Assembly: GCA_023254445.1 (NCBI GenBank)
Contig: JALRLN010000077.1
Span: 1-6,574, forward strand
From: Candidatus Poseidoniaceae archaeon
GTDB taxonomy: Archaea; Thermoplasmatota; Poseidoniia; Poseidoniales; Poseidoniaceae
Length of the DNA: 6,574 bases
Direction of reading: 5' to 3'
Shown here: positions 1 to 6,569 of the stretch, in pieces
How positions within the stretch are numbered: position 1 is the first letter of the stretch
How the letters are laid out: every line of letters starts with the position of its first letter
Notes under the pieces: model-generated
What the model was told of the DNA's origin: nothing
The model's input: the letters and a program-made list of their open reading frames with translations, nothing else
Database searches by the model: none
Made by a program: the position numbers and the translations under genes

Positions 1-2679
1 GTAAACTCCGCCCTCGCTCAGACATACCGTGATTTCGAGGTCGTCATCTGTGATGATGGTTCGACCGACGGGACACGTGAACTGCTCGAGCAGAATTTTG
101 GGGGACATCCTAAGGTTCGCGTTCTGCATCAGAAGAATGCTGGAATTGGTGCTGCCAGCAACGCAGCAATCAGAATGGCCAAGGGTATGTTCTTGCTGCA
201 ACTTGACAGCGATGACATCCTTGAACCAAACGCAATCGAAGTTCTCCTGCCACTTCTGGAAGCCCGACCGTCTGTGGGTTGTGTGTACGGTCGTTCCTGG
301 TCGTTTTCCGATGGTCTGGAATCCAGGGTGGAGTCTTGGCACCACGCAGTTTTCTCAAGGATTCGACTGCTATTCAGCATGATTGTCCATCACCCCCGGT
401 TGTTTCGGAAAAGGGACTGGTCAAGGATCGGAGGCTTTCGGAGCGACCTGTCCAATGCTGTTGACTACGATTTTTTCCTTCGTCTCTCATCCGTAGCAGA
501 CGTGTACCATGCGAATGAACTTCTGTACAATTACAGGATTCATGATGGTTCAACGTCTATTGCAAGACAAATGCTTCAAACTGAAAATTCGGAACTGATA
601 CGCTCAGAATTTTTGGAATCGGTTGGACTTGGAGCATGGAGCGCCGTTCCGAGCACCCTTGGACCTCGAGCGATTCGTTTCCAGCCCAACGTGGTCGCTG
701 AAATCAACCTTGAACATCCAGAGGTGAGCATTGTCATCATCACACGGAACCGTGCTCACCTCATTGGAGATGCGATTCGAAGCAGTCTGAATCAGACGTA
801 TTCGAATTTTGAACTTTTGATCGTTGATGATGGTTCGGAGGATTCGACCGCGGAGGTGGTCGCATCGTTTACTGACCCGAGAATTCGCTACGAGAAGATT
901 GAACCGAGTGGAATCCCAGCAGCAAGGAACCATGGAGTGCGCCAAGCACGAGGAGAGTGGATTGTCATCATGGACGATGACGATCTGATGCTACCGACGC
1001 GTGTTGAGGATCATCTTCGAGCCATCCGACCCGGCATCGACGGGTCACATGGCGGATGGATCGATCAAACAGAGGGAGGGAGCCTTGAGTATCATCCTGG
1101 AAAGCGTCATGGCTATGCTGAAGTGTTGTTTAGTGGGAAGGTTCTCCTCCACCCTGCTTCGATGATTCGACGGGACGTCCTCCTCAATCACCCCTACAAC
1201 GAGGAATACGCGTTCGGAACAGATTGGTTGATGAACATTGAAGTCGCAAAATCAGGTCACCGTTTTGCACACACGGAGAAGTACCTGCTGTTGCGAAGGT
1301 TTCACGGTGAAAACGTAACGACGCTCAATGCTGACCAACAAAAGAGCACCGCACGGCAACGATGGGCCTCCTTGGTGGAAAGCCTTGGCCATGAGAAGGA
1401 ACAGGAATTTCGAGAAATTGCTCGCTCTTGTGATGTGTTCACTGCAGTCCCACGCCCATCCCTTCCTCGCCTCAAAGCCACGTTCCCCTACTTTGATGGC
1501 CTCCCCGATTTTACAGAAGAGCCGCCCGGGCCTACCTCAATCCAAACTGAACCGACCGAAAAAGTCCAGCCGACGGATTCCTACAGGGTTGATTTACGTC
1601 GTCGTTGGAGGCAAGAGCAGAGCCTCCTCTATTTCGATGCTGGAACACGAGAGACCCGGTTTGAGATGCCCGCTGGATGGCGTCTCGAGGAGACACACGA
1701 CGACCTGCTTCGGGTCGCACATTACGTGTTGAACAGCCCGTGGGAGGAGGGCATCCTTGACGGATGGGTGCCGAGCAGAAAGAAAGGATGGCGCCCAGGA
1801 CTCGCGTTCAGCGGAGGCGTTGATTCGACCGCTGCGATGCTCCTCATGCCTTCAGAAACGGCCCTGTTGTACCATGAACGGGTTGGCATCCGGTCGGCGC
1901 TGAACCACACGAACGCGCACCGCTTCCTCGACCGTCTCAGCGAGGACGGCATCCCTGTCGACCGAATTCGAAGCGACCATGAGAGCATCCGCCTGGACCA
2001 TGGGAAGAACGCTGGCTTCAGCACGGACCTTGCCGGGGCTGTGCACGTCATCCTCATGGCCGACCATTTGCAACTCGGCTCCGTTGCCATGGGCATGCCG
2101 TTGGAAAATTCGTACCTGTTTCATGGATGGAAGGGACGAGATTTTCTGACGAGCGGCTATTGGATCCATCATCGCGATGTTCTGCTCAATGCGGGGCTCG
2201 ACTTCTTCTTGCCAACCGCTGGTCTCTCTGAATTCATCAACCAGACGATTGTTGAGGAGTCACCGTACGCCGACTATGCGCAGAGTTGCCTCCGTTCAAC
2301 GACGCCCGGCTCCATCTGCGGCACGTGCTGGAAGTGTTTCCGAAAGAACTCGATGAAGGGCCACCCCATCCGAATTGAGGGGGAAATCGCGACCTTCCTC
2401 GCGAAGCGCCCGTTGAAGCAGGCCGCCTCGACCCTGTACGCCATCAAGCGGCTGCCCGAGCACCAACTCAAGTTGATTGAGAAGCAGCATCCGGACCTCG
2501 AGCCGTTGTTGCAAGAGGATTTTTCCTTCCTTGACAGGTACCATCCAGAGGCCTTGGAGTTGACGCCTGTAGCATACCGCGACTCAATCTTGACCCATTT
2601 GCGCGAGCGGTTTGAACCGATGTCGGATGAAGAAACGGCCCGGCTCCACTCGGTTGAATTCCGGCTTACGTCCGATTGA
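1..2679 (+). CDS. Tandem GT2 glycosyltransferase fused to a C-terminal QueC-like PP-loop domain (5' partial)
   Basis: The frame is open from base 1 to the TGA at 2677-2679, giving 892 residues with the true N terminus outside the window. ATG 175 is not the start, because GT2 homology runs upstream of it. Domain 1 (about 1-190) shows the nucleotide-sugar motif DDGSTD (18-23), the DxD-type metal site DSDD (69-72), the acceptor-side VDYD (154-157) and YRIH (178-181). Domain 2 (about 240-430) shows VSIVIITRNR (242-251), DDGSED (276-281), DDDD (325-328) and TDW (407-409). A Pro/Thr-rich linker (about 506-527) leads to a PP-loop domain with SGGVDS (604-609) and Cys763, 773, 776 and 779, spaced as in the QueC zinc site. 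About 110 residues follow. By family the GT2 domains transfer sugars from nucleotide donors at the cytoplasmic face. The role of the PP-loop domain is unknown. GC content is lower in the GT part. The two GT2 calls are firm; the exact sugars cannot be read. Confidence 0.9.
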   Translation, partial: VNSALAQTYRDFEVVICDDGSTDGTRELLEQNFGGHPKVRVLHQKNAGIGAASNAAIRMAKGMFLLQLDSDDILEPNAIEVLLPLLEARPSVGCVYGRSWSFSDGLESRVESWHHAVFSRIRLLFSMIVHHPRLFRKRDWSRIGGFRSDLSNAVDYDFFLRLSSVADVYHANELLYNYRIHDGSTSIARQMLQTENSELIRSEFLESVGLGAWSAVPSTLGPRAIRFQPNVVAEINLEHPEVSIVIITRNRAHLIGDAIRSSLNQTYSNFELLIVDDGSEDSTAEVVASFTDPRIRYEKIEPSGIPAARNHGVRQARGEWIVIMDDDDLMLPTRVEDHLRAIRPGIDGSHGGWIDQTEGGSLEYHPGKRHGYAEVLFSGKVLLHPASMIRRDVLLNHPYNEEYAFGTDWLMNIEVAKSGHRFAHTEKYLLLRRFHGENVTTLNADQQKSTARQRWASLVESLGHEKEQEFREIARSCDVFTAVPRPSLPRLKATFPYFDGLPDFTEEPPGPTSIQTEPTEKVQPTDSYRVDLRRRWRQEQSLLYFDAGTRETRFEMPAGWRLEETHDDLLRVAHYVLNSPWEEGILDGWVPSRKKGWRPGLAFSGGVDSTAAMLLMPSETALLYHERVGIRSALNHTNAHRFLDRLSEDGIPVDRIRSDHESIRLDHGKNAGFSTDLAGAVHVILMADHLQLGSVAMGMPLENSYLFHGWKGRDFLTSGYWIHHRDVLLNAGLDFFLPTAGLSEFINQTIVEESPYADYAQSCLRSTTPGSICGTCWKCFRKNSMKGHPIRIEGEIATFLAKRPLKQAASTLYAIKRLPEHQLKLIEKQHPDLEPLLQEDFSFLDRYHPEALELTPVAYRDSILTHLRERFEPMSDEETARLHSVEFRLTSD

Positions 2680-3577
2680 GGTGCAACAGGGCCCGTGAGG
2701 CCGCTCGGACCGTTGCATCATGCCCTTGCATCCTCATCAAACGGGTCATCGAGTTGATGGTGGCCACGAGGTCGGAAGGTGGTTCACGAAATCGAACAAA
2801 GTGTGAGGTCTCAATCCGCTTCAGCCCCGAAAGGTCTGGGCCCTCCCCCTCGCCGATCAGGACGATGCGTCTTCCCTCCCTGAGGTAGGTGCACACAGCA
2901 TCATCGGTCCATGCACCAAGCACGAGCAGATCCGCCGCCGTCTTGTCCGCCGTTGTCCCTCGAGGGCTCGTGGTCAACTTCACTGCTGGATCGACCCACA
3001 CCGTTGGATGGTCCTGTCCTGACGTGACGTCGAGTTCGGCCACTTCGGCGAATGAGGATCCATGAGCGGCAACGGCCGATGCTTCCCCTCGAACGGACAA
3101 CCATACACAGGCTCCAACGGGGTGAATTCTCTTGATGGCGCGTCGGACGCCGGCGTGGGGGAACTTTCCAACGTAGACCAGTTGCTTTGGTGTTCGTTCT
3201 CGAACCAAATGCAGGATGGAATTGCAAAGCAATTCATTCCATGGCTCTGATTCTGCGTTCCCTTGCCGACGTGGCATTGAGAGGTCCACATGCAACCCAT
3301 CGACGTTGCCAATGGCGAGCAAGGCATACGACGTGAAGCACTGGCGAATGGAGGCAAGGATGCCGCGAAGGTCCTTCGATCGAATCATTTCTGCATCCAG
3401 CACAACGAGGGCATCGACAGGGTCGAAGCCCTCCGTGGGTGAAGATCGACCATTCAATCGCCTGATCAACGAGAAGGGCAGGACGGGTAGCCTCCACGGG
3501 CGAAGTGCTGCTCGTCGGAGTTCATCGCCTACGGCGAAGGACACCGAATCTTCCGGGTCAAAGGTGGAGAGCCTCAC
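2666..3577 (-). CDS. Unrecognised 303-residue protein coupled to the ABC exporter genes
   Basis: I do not recognise this family. It starts with GTG at 3577-3575, which overlaps the TGA of the ATPase gene (GTGA, 4 bases). A strong GGAGGTGA ribosome site lies just upstream, and the stop is TAA at 2668-2666. No signal peptide or clear membrane segment is visible, so a soluble cytoplasmic protein is likely. Two alpha/beta-looking blocks stand out: residues about 55-100 (DALVVLDAEM, then YALLAIGNVDG) and about 215-275 (DLLVLGAW, then RRIVLIGEGEG). Hydrophobic strands followed by glycine turns could suit a Rossmann-like or degenerate GT-B glycosyltransferase fold, but no catalytic motif is convincing. 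Arg is frequent near the C terminus. Its place last in a coupled operon with permease and ATPase suggests a role in glycan synthesis or export. That the gene is real rests on the start overlap, the ribosome site and the long open frame. Confidence 0.78.
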   Translation of the reverse strand: MRLSTFDPEDSVSFAVGDELRRAALRPWRLPVLPFSLIRRLNGRSSPTEGFDPVDALVVLDAEMIRSKDLRGILASIRQCFTSYALLAIGNVDGLHVDLSMPRRQGNAESEPWNELLCNSILHLVRERTPKQLVYVGKFPHAGVRRAIKRIHPVGACVWLSVRGEASAVAAHGSSFAEVAELDVTSGQDHPTVWVDPAVKLTTSPRGTTADKTAADLLVLGAWTDDAVCTYLREGRRIVLIGEGEGPDLSGLKRIETSHFVRFREPPSDLVATINSMTRLMRMQGHDATVRAASRALLHLNRT

Positions 3578-4308
3578 GCGCTCACCTCCAAGTCTACGCC
3601 TTCACTTCGGTAGTACGCAGAGATTGCCTCTTGGGGCTCACCAACGAAATCGATGTGGCCCCCTTTCATGTGCACGATTCGGTCGCAAATCGAGGTCATC
3701 AATCCAAAGGAATGACTGACCAAGACGACGGTCCCCGCGCCACCAACCATGTCCAAGATTTTCTTCTTCGACTTCTCCTTGAACACAGGGTCGCCAACCC
3801 CAAGGACCTCATCGATGAGGAGGATATCAGGATCCAATGCGCTGACCACGGCAAGCCCAAGCCGGGCGCGCATCCCCGATGAATACGTGCGGAGGGGCTC
3901 ATCGATGAAGTCGTGGAGTTCGCTGAATTCGATGATCCCGTTCATGAGGTCCAACATTTGCTCTCGGGACCGACCAAGGACACTCCCATACAGCATCGCA
4001 TTCTCCCGTCCCGTCAGGTGGCCTGCGAATCCGGTCCCAAGGCTTGCGAGCAAGGACACCCGACCACTCGCCTTCGCCTCGCCGACGTCCGGGCTGAACA
4101 CCCCCGCCATGACGCGGAGCATGGTTGACTTCCCTGAGCCGTTCCGGCCGATGACACCGAGCACCTCCCCACGCTTGACCTCGAGATCGATGCCTTCCAA
4201 GGCAACAAAATCGGTGGATTGCCTTCCACCAAAGAGCGCGCGAACCCCGCGTCGTCGAGGAAAGGTAAGCCCGACGTTGCGGAGTTGGAGGGCTGGAAGG
4301 TCCGTCAT
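3574..4308 (-). CDS. ABC transporter ATP-binding protein, polysaccharide export (Wzt/RfbB/TagH type)
   Basis: This 244-residue ATPase would power export of a glycan through the permease encoded just upstream. Visible motifs are Walker A GRNGSGKST (54-62), the signature YSSGM (142-146), Walker B DILLIDE (161-167) running into the VLGVGD typical of polysaccharide-export ATPases, and the H-loop His199. The protein stops about 45 residues after the H-loop. It therefore has only the nucleotide-binding domain and lacks the C-terminal carbohydrate-binding domain of long Wzt proteins. The frame could open at ATG 4380, but ATG 4308 is preferred. It gives the classic ATGA overlap with the permease stop, has GGTGA 7 bases upstream, and begins just before the first conserved strand (LQLRNVGLTF). 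The gene ends in a GTGA overlap with the next gene. Function is confident; the exported substrate is not known. Confidence 0.95.
   Translation of the reverse strand: MTDLPALQLRNVGLTFPRRRGVRALFGGRQSTDFVALEGIDLEVKRGEVLGVIGRNGSGKSTMLRVMAGVFSPDVGEAKASGRVSLLASLGTGFAGHLTGRENAMLYGSVLGRSREQMLDLMNGIIEFSELHDFIDEPLRTYSSGMRARLGLAVVSALDPDILLIDEVLGVGDPVFKEKSKKKILDMVGGAGTVVLVSHSFGLMTSICDRIVHMKGGHIDFVGEPQEAISAYYRSEGVDLEVSA
3582..3589 (-). promoter_or_regulatory. Shine-Dalgarno site of the 303-residue gene
   Basis: The minus strand reads GGAGGTGA, an almost full complement to the 16S 3' end. The GGAGG core ends 7 bases before the GTG at 3577. It lies inside the last codons of the ATPase gene and fixes the GTG as the start despite its being a weaker start codon. 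It supports initiation on the same transcript as the ATPase. Confidence 0.75.
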
Positions 4309-5150
4309 AGGTGCTTCACCGCCCCGCGCTCTTTCGACGCGAACACCATGCTCCCAATCACCCACATGACGACGGTCCATGCGAAGCAGAACACCAAGGC
4401 CTCTGGACCCATGTCGAGCGGTGTGCCCTCAAATCCATGGCGCGCGAGCGTGATGGGGAGCACCATTGGATTGATGAGGATGATGTCGGCATAGAGCCCT
4501 CCTCGTTCAACGGCCATCTCCCACGTCCACATGACCGGGGACAGGAAGAAGCCAGCCCGAACGATGAACCGCACCATGTGTTCCACGTCCTGCTGAACGC
4601 AGTTGAACGGAGCGAGCAGCATGCCAAGCCCGATGGCCTGCGCTGCCGCGAGCCCGATGGCCAGCGGGACGAACACCAAACGCCACGTGACGCTCACATC
4701 GAACACCACAAGCAAGGGCAGCACCACGAGGCTCGACAAAAGCGAGAGGATGATGTTGGACACCGTTGACGTGAGGGGAAAGATCGCACGCGGAAAATGC
4801 ACGAGATGGATCATCGACGCATTCCGAGTGAGCGATCCAACTGTTGCCTGCAAGGTTTTGCCAAAGCACGACCACACAATCACGCCAATCAACACCCAGA
4901 CCGCGTAGAGGATGTCGTCGTTCCCGCTGAGCAAGGAGAAAAGGAAGTAGTACACCACGGCCAACATGGCCGGCTCGATGACGGTCCATGCATAGCCAAG
5001 GGAGGCATTCTTGAACCGGCCACGGACCTCCCGTCGCACCAGGTTGCTCATGAGGAACCGGTGCGAGGTTAGAAGGCGGAGGTGGTCCCACGGGGCGCGG
5101 ACCATCGGCGTGTTCACGCCGATGTCGTGCAACCCACCCACCGGGCTCAT
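4305..5150 (-). CDS. ABC-2 type polysaccharide export permease (Wzm/TagG type)
   Basis: This 281-residue integral membrane protein should form the channel half of a polysaccharide ABC exporter in the cytoplasmic membrane. Residues 38-60 (VRREVRGRFKNASLGYAW, then TVIEP) match the family's amphipathic entry motif ahead of the first membrane span. About six hydrophobic segments follow, near 60-75, 82-97, 128-150, 157-181, 194-210 and 251-271, and the tail is charged (KERGAVKHL). INPMV (226-230) fits the conserved periplasmic-side region before the last span. The start is uncertain. ATG 5150 is given, GTG 5156 is 2 codons upstream, and ATG 5105 would give a shorter N terminus also normal for the family. 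The stop overlaps the ATPase start (ATGA), as is usual for a permease/ATPase pair. It is the first gene of the minus-strand operon. Confidence 0.93.
   Translation of the reverse strand: MSPVGGLHDIGVNTPMVRAPWDHLRLLTSHRFLMSNLVRREVRGRFKNASLGYAWTVIEPAMLAVVYYFLFSLLSGNDDILYAVWVLIGVIVWSCFGKTLQATVGSLTRNASMIHLVHFPRAIFPLTSTVSNIILSLLSSLVVLPLLVVFDVSVTWRLVFVPLAIGLAAAQAIGLGMLLAPFNCVQQDVEHMVRFIVRAGFFLSPVMWTWEMAVERGGLYADIILINPMVLPITLARHGFEGTPLDMGPEALVFCFAWTVVMWVIGSMVFASKERGAVKHL
4316..4320 (-). promoter_or_regulatory. Ribosome-binding site deciding the ATPase start
   Basis: The minus strand reads GGTGA, 7 bases before ATG 4308 and within the end of the permease gene. With the ATGA stop/start overlap it favours 4308 over the upstream in-frame ATG at 4380, which would overlap the permease by 76 bases. 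Confidence 0.55.
5103..5124. repeat. 22-base near-perfect palindrome at the operon head
   Basis: The arms CATCGGCGTG (5103-5112) and CACGCCGATG (5115-5124) are exact reverse complements around a TT centre. It lies within the first codons of the permease if that gene starts at 5150, and it contains the alternative start ATG 5105-5103. It could be a dimeric-regulator operator or an mRNA hairpin affecting initiation, or it could be chance in GC-rich coding DNA. The symmetry is directly seen; the function is inferred. Confidence 0.4.
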
Positions 5151-5246
5151 CTCCACGTCGGTGGCTCAGCCCGTCGACTTATCAACGCCGTGGGAGATGG
5201 GAATTCTTCCACGCCCTTCATCAACCTGAGCGGCAGCCACCGGGGC
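5151..5246. promoter_or_regulatory. Divergent intergenic region between exporter operon and dehydrogenase
   Basis: These ~96 bases separate the two outward-facing genes and must serve both unless transcription reads in from elsewhere. No convincing bacterial -35/-10 pair is visible on either strand. The AT-richest spots are CTTATCAA (5178-5185) and GAATTCTT (5201-5208). On the minus strand the first reads TTGATAAG, about 30 bases upstream of the permease start. That spacing would suit an archaeal TATA element with a short or absent leader, but the match is weak. No rho-independent terminator was seen. Confidence 0.3.
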
Positions 5247-6569
5247 ATGGCCCTTGGAGCCGCGTCAAAGGTCGCGGTCGTTGGGCTCGGGTACGTTGGC
5301 CTCCCCACAGCCATCGGCTTTCACGACGCAGGTCACGACGTCTGGGGTGTCGATGTCGCTGCTCGCACCGTTCGTTTGGTCCGCGAGGGAAAGAATCCGA
5401 CGGGTGACCCCGACCTCGACGGCCTTGTTCCTGCTCCCGGAACCCCGCGTTGGCACGTGACGGACTCCACACACGAGGCAGTCCAGCACTGCGACGTTGT
5501 GTTGGTGACGGTGCCCACGCCCATTGGCAGGGACCTGGAACCGGACCTCTCGTACGTTGAGGCCGCGGGGCGTGCGGTGTTTGCCGCGGTGCCGGAAGGG
5601 CAGCACCGCACCGTGGTCCTCGAGTCGACGGTGTATCCCGGCGTCACGGCTGCAGTGTGGCTTCCCCTCCTCGACGAGTACGGCCTTGAACATGGACGTG
5701 ACGTGACGATTGCTTACTGTCCGGAGCGGTTCAATCCGGGCGATGCGGCACATGGCGTTCGTTCCGTGGCCCGCGTCATTGGATGCGCCGACCCTGCAGT
5801 GGGCGAGGCCTTGGTTGACCTGTACCGACGGTTGACCACGGAAGAGGTGCGCTATGTTGGGTCGATCGAAGTCGCCGAAGCGGCCAAGGTCATTGAGAAC
5901 GTCCAGCGGGACCTCAACATCGCGCTCGTGAATGAGCTTGCGCGCATCTTGCCGGCGATGGGCGTGGACGTTGAGGACGTGTTGAGTGCGGCTGCGACCA
6001 AGTGGAATTTTCACCGGTACACGCCAGGTGTTGGCGTTGGTGGCCATTGCATCCCCGTGGACCCGTACTACATGATCGAGGGTGCCGCCAACGTCGGGGT
6101 GCCAGCGAATTTGATTTCTGCAGCGCGGGCGGTGAACAGGTCCATGCCGATGCATGTGGCCAATGAGGTCCGAGGCCTGCTGTACAAAGCGGGGGTTCCA
6201 GCCGACGACAACCGCGTGCTCCTCATGGGTTGGTCCTACAAAGCCGAAGTCGGCGACCCGCGTGAGACTCCTGCAGAACCGCTCGCTGAGGCGCTGATGG
6301 ACATGGGTGTGCACGTTGGTGCATGGGACCCGTACCTCGATGGCGGATTTTCTGAGGGGGTGCAGGTGCATTCGACCTTGGAGGACGCCAGCGGTTACGA
6401 CCTTGTGATCCTCGTCACGGCGCACAAGGCTTGCCTCGAAGCAGATTGGTCCGCGCTGAAGGGACGGATGCGAACGCCCATTGTGTACGATGGGCGCCGT
6501 GTCCTCGATACAGCCCGTTTGGATGAGCTTGGTTGGAAGGTGTTTGCAATTGGAAAGCCCGTGGTGTGA
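5247..6569 (+). CDS. UDP-N-acetylhexosamine 6-dehydrogenase (WecC/WbpA/TviB family)
   Basis: This 440-residue enzyme should oxidise C6 of a UDP-N-acetylhexosamine (ManNAc, GlcNAc or GalNAc) with two NAD+ to the uronic acid, a soluble cytoplasmic donor-making step. The N-terminal NAD domain has GLGYVGLP (13-20). ESTVYPG (126-132), CPER (158-161), and Lys214 and Asn218 in EAAKVIEN (211-218) follow. The catalytic cysteine is Cys268 in GGHCIPVDP (265-273). GGHC with IPVD, rather than the GGSCFPKD of UDP-glucose dehydrogenases, supports an N-acetylated substrate. GWSYKAEVGDPRETP (328-342) is the C-terminal nucleotide-binding signature. All key residues and the usual length are present, so it looks active. 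ATG 5247 is chosen because the Rossmann strand begins seven residues later. The open frame extends back to 5082 and an in-frame GTG lies at 5190, but that stretch has no family-like sequence. No clear ribosome site precedes 5247. Which epimer is used cannot be read. Confidence 0.93.
   Translation: MALGAASKVAVVGLGYVGLPTAIGFHDAGHDVWGVDVAARTVRLVREGKNPTGDPDLDGLVPAPGTPRWHVTDSTHEAVQHCDVVLVTVPTPIGRDLEPDLSYVEAAGRAVFAAVPEGQHRTVVLESTVYPGVTAAVWLPLLDEYGLEHGRDVTIAYCPERFNPGDAAHGVRSVARVIGCADPAVGEALVDLYRRLTTEEVRYVGSIEVAEAAKVIENVQRDLNIALVNELARILPAMGVDVEDVLSAAATKWNFHRYTPGVGVGGHCIPVDPYYMIEGAANVGVPANLISAARAVNRSMPMHVANEVRGLLYKAGVPADDNRVLLMGWSYKAEVGDPRETPAEPLAEALMDMGVHVGAWDPYLDGGFSEGVQVHSTLEDASGYDLVILVTAHKACLEADWSALKGRMRTPIVYDGRRVLDTARLDELGWKVFAIGKPVV

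Noticed and set aside
1810..2340. A genuine queuosine or archaeosine QueC gene
   Set aside because: The domain is fused to glycosyltransferases, sits in an export locus with no queD, queE or queF neighbour, and lacks the usual YPDCR-type segment between the PP-loop and the cysteines.
175..2679. ATG 175 as the start of the glycosyltransferase
   Set aside because: The same frame is open to base 1 and encodes essential GT2 sequence upstream, including DDGSTD at residues 18-23, so the gene enters from outside the window.
3216..3719. Plus-strand open frame (167 codons) opposite the 303-residue gene
   Set aside because: It spans the coupled junction of two minus-strand genes, has a Ser/Arg-biased translation and lacks a ribosome site. 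The minus-strand frame has a strong ribosome site and start/stop coupling.
3749..4369. Plus-strand open frame (206 codons) opposite the ATPase
   Set aside because: It is antisense to the Walker and signature motifs of the ATPase. Its translation is Ser/Pro/Arg-rich and low in complexity.
4309..4380. Longer ATPase start at ATG 4380
   Set aside because: It would overlap the permease by 76 bases and add 24 residues unlike the family. The ATGA overlap at 4308 with its GGTGA site is better supported.
5082..5246. N-terminal extension of the dehydrogenase to ATG 5082
   Set aside because: The extra 55 residues overlap the divergent permease gene, contain no family sequence, and precede a normal Rossmann start at 5247.
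5265..6425. Long minus-strand open frame (386 codons) opposite the dehydrogenase
   Set aside because: It is antisense to a gene with all catalytic motifs intact. Its translation is rich in His and Arg and lacks family-like features, as expected of a shadow frame in GC-rich DNA.
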